Source: Acanthococcus lagerstroemiae | Taxonomy: Eukaryota; Arthropoda; Insecta; Hemiptera; Eriococcidae | Reading direction: 5' to 3' | Length of the DNA stretch: 64,000 bases | NCBI GenBank assembly: GCA_031841125.1 | Contig: CM063106.1 | Coordinates: 10,602,001-10,666,000 of the forward strand | Shown here: positions 35,996 to 47,900 of the stretch, piece by piece | Position numbering within the stretch: position 1 is the stretch's first letter | How the letters are laid out: each line of letters starts with the position of its first letter | Translations under genes and position numbers: made by a program | The notes under the pieces: generated by a model | Seen by the model: only the letters and a program-made list of their open reading frames with translations | What the model was told of the DNA's origin: nothing | Databases searched by the model: none

Positions 35996-38900
35996 GGCTT
36001 TTTTCTGAATATTTCCGATGAAATTCTCTGGAAATAATCTCATTTTTTCTCCAATCTGATTATTTCCTTAGAAATCGTTGAAGATTTTACCCGAACATTT
36101 ATGACAAAAATTTCTGAAAAGCATCAAAAATTTTCTCAGGATATCCTTCCAAAATCATCAGAGATACTTCTCGATGATTCTTGATAAAATTGTTTGGAAT
36201 CATTGGAGATTTTTCCTAAAATTTCTGACAAAATTCGCCTGAAATCTTCGGAAATATTTCTGAATGATGGCCGATGAAATTCTTCGGAGATTTAGAAAAT
36301 TTTTCCTGAAGATTCCTGATAAAATTCTACTACAATTTCCACTACAGAGTTAGTTGTATACTTTGTATTTTGAAGGGGCAACTCAATTTTATTATTTATT
36401 TTAGAATGCTGATAATAATTTCAAAAATTTTAAAACAAAAAATCTAAACCGTGTATTTTATTGTTCATACTATTTGTAACAAAATACTTTTCAGACAATA
36501 CTGTCTATCTTCAATATTGAAGGCGCAAAAAATTCACCAAAATATCAAGTTTTCAAAATAATATATGGCCCCTTCAAGTTTGAGAATAGGCAATTCTTTT
36601 TGGCGAGGCTTTTGTATTATTTATGTAAATGAAGTATGTAGCATACACAGTACTTTGAAGCATACTGTTTTGTGTTACTTGGATTTTGTTTACTTGTTTC
36701 TTACACTATTTGGTGTCAATGTTTGAGAACCATATGCCAAACTTGGGAAGACACATTTTTCCAAAACTTGAATTTTCGTTTTAGGGACATTTTATATTTT
36801 AAAATTGTTTTTAACGACCAAAAACACTTCCATGCTTTTTGAATTTGCTTATTTAATTCTTTGTTCATCTTGTTGTCTAGAGTTATTATTTGTCCCAAAT
36901 ATCCGCCTGGCGAAACAATTAAGTCAGACTTCGTTCAGTGTAACGGAGTTTTCCTGTGGCGGAAGGAAAAACGAGTAACCCTGTATAGAAATATAAAAGT
37001 AGACGTATTAGTGAACAATAAACTCTCGGAAAAGCGCGGTAAAAAATGTAAGTTTTCGTATTCAATGATAACGCCAGAAACAAATATGGCGGACATCAGT
37101 TATAACTTCCGTTTCTAGTACATTATCTAACAGGACATGCAAAAAGCAGAAAGTGAATGTATTAAGTATCTGCGAAAATGACAGGAATGCAACATGTACT
37201 TGATCACTTTTCTGTGGTTTACTCTTTTGAACCTCTCATTTTGAAGTGTCGCCTCAGTTTCTCTTTTCTTTCTTCCGCATTTTCTGTTTTTTCCTTATCA
37301 TAGTCAGATTCTGAGAACTTCACACAGCTGTACACGACCGAGTTTCCAAGATACAGAGATAGACGAGGTCTCGTTTAAAAGAGCAAATAACGTAGATTCC
37401 GAATCTGCAATCGCCTTAAAAGGGCTCATGCTCAGTAGAGACCATTTTGAAGTGACGCATTCTATGGTAGACCTATAAAGCTATGTAGAGGTCTGACGGG
37501 TGAGCTCCAGTCTTAAAATTGATCCTTATGACTTTCAGCACCAAAAACCGAATTCAGTGCTTGTACTATTTGATATATTTGACTTGACCGTCGCGAAAGT
37601 AAAATTGTCCTCTTCACGAGACACCTTGTATGCAGTCCAGTTACACCTGCGCCGTAATTGTTGAACTGAAAGTATTCGAGTTACAATGCGAACTTCCGTG
37701 CTCTTGAGTAGGTTCCACCTGTGCTGTCAACTGCCCGCCACCGCAGTACGTTAACTCTTTCATCGGCCGTGAAACACGACCACATTTACACAGCGTCGCG
37801 ATCCTGATATACAGGGTGAATCAAAAGTACTGGTCACTTGTGTATGTGACAATCAGGACATGTTTCTGAATCACGCCGTGTAAGACTACAAGCGCCATAA
37901 ATAGCCTCTAATGAAAAGCCGGACTCGGGGGAAGTTTTACTTTGCTCGTCCTCCTTGAAACCCTGCATCCTGCGTACGGCACTCGTCAAAAATCCCCGGA
38001 TTTTTCAGTATAAGCGTCCTCCGCACCATTTTTTTTTCTTCTTTCCGGCCAGACAACAATTAACATTAATAACGGACGTACGTAGTGACGGTTGCATCAT
38101 TTCGTGTGCGTTAAAAATATGCCAGCCGCGTTAATTGTCTAGAAACGATGCATACGAATGCCTGGACTCGCGGATAGGGTTTCATTTATGGAAGACCAAG
38201 ACCCGGCCAACCGTTTCTTTTTCTCCGTTGCTTGCGCCCTCTGCCCCTCCCCCGTGTATGTCGCTGATACGTCATGTGTGTGTCAAAGGGCCCGCGTCGC
38301 TTTAATTTGTGTGAAATTAATATATGCTACGAATTATTAATCGAGACCGTGCGATGCGATACGTCGCGGCTTCTAGCACTTTTTGGTGGTTTTTTTTCTT
38401 CACGAGTATAGTCCGCGCTAGGTCCGGGCTGCGCTCGCCGAACTCGGGCACCGTATACGTGAAGTTCGCCAGTGACCGTTCCGTTTCGTGATTGATGAAC
38501 CGCCGTCGCAGTTCGCGTGCAAAAAAAGAAAGAAAAAAAGGCGAACGTATCTATCGAAAATCGAAGAACCGGTCGTCGATTCGATCGGCCGATTACGGAC
38601 GCGCGTCGAATGCGATTTACACACTCGGGATATCGTAAGAATTCGCGCGCGATCATGGATGGGCGTGCGGTTGCGCGTCGCGGCGACCAAGATTCGTGGG
38701 TACGCGGCGCCGCGAAGTGCACGTCCGAAGCGATTCGCGGCGATGATCGGGCCAATTACGGCGTAAATCTGTCGGAAAAGCAGCAGCCTTCGGTAATCGG
38801 CGTACTCGGAGATGGCGGTAATTGCGAAAATTGCCGTCGATCGGATGGTGCCGGGGCGAGCACCAGCTTCAAGTACAAATTGAGAACGTTCAATTTCGCG

Positions 38901-41900
38901 GCAGAGGATGCTGGTACGAGTATTGACGTGCCTCGGCTGTCCGACGCAGCCATCGGATGACGTTGAAGTGTACTTGCGGCGAAGGATAACGTGCGGGATA
39001 TGATGACGCGAATGAGAGGCTCGGCTGTTGTTTTGCTCTTCAGGGTGTGCATCAGAGACGTTACTTGAAGCAACAGATGGGTAATATTGAGATAAGAGCA
39101 GGGAGTGCCAGCCGTTCAAAAGCTTTAAATTTTAGGAAGTGTTTGGCTACCGGCACCTCCAATCCCTAAAGTTCGACATTTTGGAAAATGGTTCCCCAGT
39201 CGACGAACCGGATTCGCATTTTAACCACCTGTTAACCGTGGGTTATTTTTTAACCAAGTTCTGTAATACTGGCCCTAAAAGTCTCTCGTTTCGAAAGAGG
39301 CCTCGCAAACATTCAGAGGCGGAACATTTTTCAGGATATCTACCAGTCATGAAAGTTATGAAATCAGTGGTCATGGAAGTCGTAGGGGTTAAACTGTTGG
39401 TTGAAATTAGTTGAAAAAAAATGTCCTGTGTTAGCCAATCTATCTACTTTGTAGCCCTAAAATTTAAAAATAACACTACGCAACAACATAAAAAACAATG
39501 GGATGAGATTATATGATTTTAGCTGTATCTTGAATGCTGAATACGATGGCGCTAACCATTTTTCTCGAGAACCTCTCGTTTTCCTTATTTAGAATTAAAA
39601 TTTTATCAAATTCTTCTCGTTTTTTGTCGTCCACGAATAGCTACACTGATACTGATAACAACTCTGAACTCGCATAGTTGTTTGATTCGCATTGAGGATA
39701 GGAGATGAAGAAAAAATAATTATTATTATTAGGAATGGGATTTTTATGTCATGAAAATCGTGTTTCATGCACATAATTTATGTTTTTCGCGGTCTGAAAT
39801 GTGTCAAAAATATTCCTAAAATCCGACAGTATGCCAAAATATGTTTGATAAAGGGGGGGGGGGCAATATGGGTATCAAAATTCAGGGTTTTTGAAGGATC
39901 ATTCATTTATTCGAAAAACGTAAAAAAAAAAAGTTTAAAACAATCGCAACCTAGAGGAATAATTGAGTGTGTCGCGCAAAAAGAGCACATGCTACGAAAC
40001 GGCGTTTTCAGAAAACAGCTTTGAAGTTGGGTACATTCAGTGTTACCACTATATTAGCGTAAAATACTTATTGTTGTTTTGATTCAAAACTTTACGCTCT
40101 CACTTTCTGAAAAATCATGACGTTGCAATGAAACAATGCCTCCCTTCGTTTATATTTTCCTGTTTGTATTTGGTAAGTTATGTGCCCTTTTTGTAGCGAC
40201 TTTTTTCCCCCATTCTCGGTAAATCATTAATCACTTGCCTGAATACCTAATTCTATTTTTTACTCAATAATAGCACAAAGACGAGGTACACAACTCGAAA
40301 AGGAGCACGACTAACAATAACCATGATACGACCGTTTTTTCCATGTTTTTTCACATCATTCTCAAGCATCTCTGTTGATAACAAACCGAGTTGGAAAGGT
40401 GGGGTAAATTGCATGAGACCATAAAACGTCCGTAGATCCCGAATCTGAAGTCGCCTCAAAAAGGGCACATAGTCGATATGTCAAGGTGTCTACAGGTTTG
40501 AAAAATTTGGAAAGTTTGGAAAAAGTCAGGAATTTGAAAAGTAGGTCAGGAAGTTTGGAAATAGTCAGGAAATTTGACAATATTTTTAAGAAGTTTGGAA
40601 AAAAACAAAGAATAAACTCACGAAAAGTTTTTTTCGTCGTTTAATTTTACTTCAGCACTCTATATGTGTATCTGTGAATGCCTTCCTAATGCTTTCACCC
40701 AAAAATGAACTTCAAATTTCAGTTCATTTTGAACATAGCGTCTAGTAGTATAAACATAAATATACATATACTGTGAAGGTGTAAAGAAGAGAAAAAGAAA
40801 GTTTGGAAAAAGTCAGGAATTTATATTTTTCCATTCTTGTAGACACCTTGTATGTGCCTTTTTTGCCGCGACACTTAATTGCGAATGAAAAATCACAAAA
40901 GAAAATATCGATTTTTTTCTCACATGAGCGGATTTCGGCAAAAAGTCAATTTTTCAATTTTTTTTTGTCTTTGAAAAGGTGGGTTTTCGAGTATTCTGCG
41001 AAAAATGACGTGAAAAATAGAAGAAAGGGTAAAATATGCTCAAAATGTGTCAAAAAACGGATAAAGACACCAAAAATATGTAAAAATATGCTCGTATAAA
41101 TTGGGCTCATTTTACTCGGCATTTTATGATTCGCAAAGATATTGTAAATATTCCTACCGGCAATCATTCAAAAAAATAATGTTAAAACATAGAAATCCCA
41201 TCCCTAATTACTATCGAAAAATTAACATCGGCATTAAATTCCTCGTTGAAATGCTCAGAAAATTATACGTTCTTATGTCATTGATTTTTACAGAATTTGA
41301 AATTATTATGTTAGTGACCATCGCCCAGTCCTGCCTGGTCAGCAAGGGCGAGTAAGACCACACCCCGAGGCTTGTTCCGCAACCGCTTGTTCCATAACCA
41401 CTGAAAGGTCAGTCTCGCGACGCCACCCGATAACAAAACCACAAACTGTAACAACATCAACTAATAAAAGACAATCTATACCCAAAAACCAATGTGTACA
41501 GAATACTAATAAAAAACAAAAAACACTAATGATAGGAACATTCAACGTAAGAACACTAATGACAAACGACAAATTAGAACAACTAGAACATGCATTCAAC
41601 AGTTGCGACGTTCAAATACTAGGTATTTCGGAAGTAAGACGCCAACACGAAAACTTGATTTTAACAAAAAAACAACATTTTATACATTCGAACAGCGACA
41701 AAGGGCAAAAAGGCGTAGGCTTCTTAGTCAAAACTGAAATGAAACAATACATCAAAGAATTCTCAAGCAAAAGCGATCGTTTGGCAAAACTAACACTCGA
41801 ATTTCTAAAAGGTAAAACAATTGAACTAATACAAGTGTACGCCCCAACCACAGTCGCAAACGATACTGAAATGGAAGATTTTTACTCAAATCTAGAAGAG

Positions 41901-44900
41901 TTTATTGGGGAAGGGAACCGAAAGAGACCAATTGAGACATGGATTATGGGAGACTTCAACAGCCAAATAGGCCAGAAGGAAAGAGAGGAAGGGAAGTACT
42001 TAGGCAACTACTGCTACGGCAAAAGAAACAAGAGAGGATGGAGACTCCTTAGATTCTGTCAAGAAAACAAATTAAAAATAGTAAACACTCTGTACAAAAA
42101 ACGAGCGGGAAATAGATGGACCTGGATCTCACCAAATTCAGAACATAAAAATCAAATCGACTATATACTAGCTCCGTCCGATACCACCAACATTAAAAAT
42201 TCGACGTCCTAAAACACTTCCACTTCTTCTCGAGATCATAGACCAATAAAATGTAAACTAACAGTAAATAACAATAGAAAAATTAACGTAAACTACAAAA
42301 TAAAAACAAAAATCACTAACTCCCAACTATACCAGAACATAATAACAGAAATAAACAACAACAGCAACCATAACAACACCGACTACAACGACATAAATCA
42401 AGAATATAAGTACATAACGGACTTGTTAAACAACGCCACAAATAGGTACATCCAGGAACTAAAAAAAAAACACGGAAACTCGCATCCAACGAATATAAAA
42501 CAAAGCTCAAACTGTTGTTCCACACCAGAAACAACCTGCTCTACAAAAAACACAAATCAACTAACGACAAAATCGAGATTAATATACTCAACAAACAAAT
42601 TAGAAACACAACCAGGGAAAACGCAAACCGAAAAAACCAACAGTTCATTAAGGAAACACTAGAAAACTCCAGAAGTACCAAAAAAATTAAAAAACAACTC
42701 GCAATAGGAACACACTGGACCACACACTTACTCGACGATAACGAACAAAAAATCTCTGACCGTCAACAAATAAACAACGTGGCAACCAACTTCTACACAA
42801 ACTTATACAAAGAAAAGACTAACGCAAAATACAACACAAACACACTCAGAACAGACAACAACCAAGAAATCGAACCTATCTTTCCTAGAGTCTGAAATAC
42901 AATACACCATAAACAACCTGAGAAACAACAAAGCTCCTGGCCATGACAAAATTACGAACGAACATATCAAATTTGGAGGGAAAACTCTGATCAAAAAACT
43001 CACCAATCTGTTCAACAACATTCTAAAAAATCAAACTGTACCAAACGAATGGAAACACTCAGACATTATCCTCCTTTACAAAAAAGGCAACAGACACAAA
43101 ATCACCAACTACAGACCAATCAGTTTAAGCCCCACAATAGCAAAAATCTTTTCAAAAGCACTCGAATTCAGAATCAAAAACACTCTAACCTGGCAACAAC
43201 TTAGAGAACAGGCTGGCTTTCGAAAACAATATTCAACAATAGACCACCTACAAGTCATAAATCAACTAATAGAAAAATCAAATGAATTCCAAAAGGACCT
43301 ATCTATACCTACTTCTGATAGACTATACCAAAGCTTTCGATTCGATCAACCACAGATTCCTTCTACACTCACTAAGAAAACAAGGAATACCCGTAAACTT
43401 TGTAAAAATAATCGAGGGCATGTACTCTGACCTTAAGCGAGAGTAGTAACCGACATTAACGGCCCATACTTTAACATCGAAAAAGAAGTCCGCCAAGGCG
43501 ACCCCCTCTCCTCTATTCTTTTTAACTGTTTACTAGAAGAAGTATTCAGGGGGCTAAATTGGGAAAGAAAGGGGTAAACATCCACGGCGAAACTCTTTGC
43601 AACTTAAGATTTGCGGACGACGTGATTCTAATCTCTAACAGCAAAAAAGAACTTTCGGGAATGGCAAACGAGCTTCAAGAGAGGGGAAGGGAAGCAGGCC
43701 TAGAAATAAACATCGAAAAAACAAACTTTCTTACAAACAACCAGGAAGAAACTTCCATCCAACTGGGAAGCAAGACAATCGAAAAGGTGGAAGAAACAGT
43801 ATACCTAGGCCAAGTGATAAGCATGGAGGATAAAATGGACAAAGAAATTAACAGAAGAGTCACACAAACCTGGAACAAATACTGGAGCCTGAAATACCTC
43901 TTCAAAGGACAATACAGCAACTCACTCAAAAGTAGTATCTTTAATGCTAACATTCTAACATTGATCACCTATGCATCACAAACTTGGACACTGACTAACA
44001 AACACGAAAACCTCCTAACCGTAACACAAAACAGCATGGAACGTTCCATGCTTAATTTGAAGCGAAGGGACAGAGTTCTGATAAAAACAATACGTAACAA
44101 ACTGCCCACCAACAATAACATAATTACCACACACAGACGACAAAAATGGAACTGGGCAGGCCACGTCGCGAGACTGAACGATAACAGATGGACACAAACA
44201 ATTACTTTTTGGGAACCCACGGGCAAAAGAAGGAAGGGAAGGCAAAAAAATGCGTTGGAGGGACGATTTCGACCAGTTTTTGAAGAATAAAGTATATCAC
44301 AGAATAGCATGGGAAAGGAACGAGTGGAACAGGCTAAGGGAGGCCTTTGCCCATAGACAGGGTATGGCGCGAGGGGGCTGGTGACCTCTCGTCCGGTGAT
44401 ATGTATTACAGTGCTACTAATATGTAATATGAAATGTAAGATGATCACTCACATACACGCTCTAAAAAAGGTTTTATTATTATTATACTATAATTGGTTC
44501 ACCCATTGTTTTACGAGACACGCCCCCCCCCCCCAAAAAAAAATTTGCTCCAAATATAGAATGATGAGTACCCAAATATAAAATGTGATGCTTGTGTGGG
44601 GGGGGGGGATTTAAAATGAAAAATTACGAATAGAGGAGACCGGGGAACAGTTTAACAGTGATCATTAAATTGAGGCGTCCACTTCCGAAGTGACCTAACT
44701 GCAAAATTATGATTTCATGAGATTTTGTTTTCAAGACGCTGTCTTACCGCGCTAGGGGCATACTTTGCAATCACAAAAACGACAATTTTTTCTTTAAGGC
44801 TAAGCTTATTGATACCTATCTTTAAAAAATCCGTTACCTACTTTACTGCTATGCTTATAAAGTGTTTTGCTTGTTTTTCTAAAAACTAAAATTTTGCAGT

Positions 44901-47900
44901 TAGGTCACTGCTCCTCATTGCTTCATAACACTCTAAAATGTTGCCGTTTTGGTTACCTACTAAATATAGTAATTTTGGAAAGGAAGCCGTGGAAAGAAAT
45001 GCAATGCCTCGACTTTCATCTTCACCAAATAAATTCCACTACACTGATTCGTAGCTTTGTGGTCCAAAAGCTTTCCATAGTTAATGGTTCAATTTGGTTC
45101 AAGGCTTCAGAAAAATAAACGAATCACGTCGAGCACATCTATTTTCTTCAACATCTCTGCTTCATTTTCTTCATTATTAGAGAGAATAAAGCTCAAAAGC
45201 TGCGTTCGGATAGATCTTTTTCAAGAATTCTAGCACGCCTTGACCCATTGGTCGAGCTATTCATGTGATATTTGGTGGAAGGAAAATCGCTCTTACACCC
45301 CCTACTTTTAATGATTTAGAATTTCCATGGCCTGACGCATTATCCAGTAGGAGAATCGCTTTTATTGGTAAATCTTTCTCTTCGAGAAATTTGTTCACTG
45401 AAGGGACAAATTCTTTTTGAAATCAGCTAGTAGCCAAATCAGTAGCGTGGGCGAATCTTCGCTTTGCTTAGGCAGGATACACACTGACGAGATATATTGC
45501 ATGAAACATATCGCATGAGACATGAGACATGAAACATGTGTATGGTGCTATCTCGCAGCATGTTTAAATTTATGTGACTGGCTAGCGGTTCGAAGTGAGG
45601 AGTAGAGGCACCACAAAAGGGTGCAATCCCACACGTCGCCGAAAGGATTAATCTCACAGAGTGTTTTCTGGAATACCGTTTGTGATGGGTTCGCTATTAA
45701 ACGTGATCTTCATCTTTAGGTCGTTTTCGCGATAACATGTACTTTCTGATAGTCGAAATAGGAACATCTGATGTGTACAGGGGGAAAAAAAGTGAATCAT
45801 TAGACAGAAATAGAAGATAACGATACAGCGTCACACTTCCTCTACTAAGTATGAATCCTCCATAATCTCACTCATTCGTGCTGTGAGATCGGTGTACATT
45901 GTCGCCTTCTTCGCGGTTGTCGCGTCGCTCGACTTATCGCACGTACAGTTTTTCGCGTCGGAGATCTAGAATTGGCGGTGTCACGAATCCGCGGTTCTGT
46001 TGCGCGTTCGAACCGAGCGTCACCCATGGCATTATCCTTCGCCGCGTGCTAACAACTCGCCCAGCGTTCGTCGTATCGAAGGCTGAAGCGAACCACCCTC
46101 TCTGTTGTCCAGATCTCGACGCCACAGATCCTCTCTCAGACCGAAACACTGTCACCTTCTGCTACCCGAGGAACCTCGCGATGCAACCCGAAACGAGCTC
46201 GTATTTGGGGTATTTTTTGAAAACCGTCGAACCAGAATCGGTGGCGTTGGCGATGGCGGATGACTACAGCCAGCTGTGGGGGTTACCCGTTACCGCCGAC
46301 CATCTCGACGACACGCGACCGAAACTGGCAACGTTTTCAACGTTCAACAAGAACAAAGACGAGGAGATGACGTCGCACAGGAGTGTCGACTCGATATTCG
46401 ACGACGGCCGCACCCTACCCATCCGGCCTATTCGCAAGAGGAAGTTCGCAATTGCCCCGGCGGATGCTGCCATCTGTCCGTCGTCGTGCCCGGAGATCGG
46501 CGACCGCTGTATGGATCGGCTGTCTGGTCAGCGTGGCAGCGTCGACGCGGTCCGAACCGCCGATGATGGTCCGCCTGCCGTCGCTACCGAATGCTGGTCG
46601 CGCAACAGATTCGGCGTCGCCGACGACGACAGTTCTCAGTGCCTTGTCGACAGCAGTTGCGATAGTACGGTCGTGTGTTCCGACGACAATTCCGACCGCG
46701 ACGACAGTATCGCCGAATCGTTTACGGATAGCAGCGATTTCGAGAATATCGATGTCAAAGTTGACAGTTTCGAGTTCCGGCGCATTTGCGACGAACGCGA
46801 TTGCCAGAGAAGCCAGTGCTGGTTGACGGACGGCTCGAGCGGATGCGATTCCGCTAGCCCGACCGGTGGCAGCCCGGAGTACGTGAATGTCGAAGTGGAC
46901 TCGAATTCGGAATCCGTTGAGCGCGCGGAAAATGAGCGCCGCAGCGACCTCGCAACCAGTTTCGAGTGTTGGTTGGACGTGAAGTGGGGTAAGATGGAAA
47001 CCGGACCCAAAGCGCTGTCGACTACGTATCTGGATGACTCGAGCGAATCGCGCTCTCTCGATGTCTCCCCGGAGTGGCGGCTGAAACACAAAAGCTACCC
47101 TTGTCTCTCGTCTGCGGTGGTTGAACAATCTTGTGGCACCAGTCCGTCGGCAAAAAGTTCAGTCGATGTTCATTCGTTGATCGATGACATGTTCAAGTTA
47201 CGATGGTTGTATGAGTGCGGGGTGCTATTGTCGGATGTAGAGACGTGGCTGCACGATATCTATTTCGACTCGTATAGTGAAGAAGACGAGGCCGCAGAAT
47301 TGGAGCAGAAGGTATTTGATATAGAGGCAGCGCAGGGAATGCGGTCCCACTTTGTCGATCATAGTTTTTGAGATACGGCGATTTCTTTGAATTTGTGTCA
47401 AAACTGTCGAAATCGGATTCATGACGATTTCGATGACCCCTCCTCTTTCGAGTGGTGTTATCCGCTTTTCTTTGTCTGCTTTCGTTCGTCCATTACAGAC
47501 GAAAACGTGAACCCACCTACTCTCTGTTATGCCCCTCCGACTCAGTTTTGTTATCAATGGAAATTAAACTCTTTTGTGTTCGTTTTCTGAAAAGGTCCCA
47601 CTTTGTCGACGATATTCATGACAGAATGAGACCTCGCGAGGCTCTTTAACTTCATTTGTTTCGGGGATATGTCACTTTGAATTTTTCGTTTTTTGAACCT
47701 TTTTCTCAATTGCATTTTTTGAAATCTCAACTTTGAACAGCCATATCTCGGCAAATTTTGGAGCCAGAAAGCTCCGCAAGATTTCATTTTGTCAAAAATT
47801 TTACATAGTATGTGACGGTAGTTGTAACTCTTCATCGACAAAGTGGGGTTTTATTCCCTGCTCTAACACTATGTGGGTTTTGCATTCGTGTTCAGTTCGA

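Noticed and set aside
38418..39119. 233-codon minus-strand open frame
   Set aside because: Stop codons are rare here because of GC content. The product is Arg/Ser/His-rich with no motif, and the + strand has the better start and donor context.
43969..44448. 159-codon minus-strand open frame
   Set aside because: Antisense of the LINE RT C-terminus.
46447..46790. PP1-docking (RVxF) or PPP1R15-type identity for the nested ORF
   Set aside because: The uORF and acidic composition suggested it, but KRKFA and KVDSF do not fit the docking pattern.
46415..47128. 237-codon minus-strand open frame
   Set aside because: Antisense shadow of the GC-rich nested ORF; codon bias favours the + frame.
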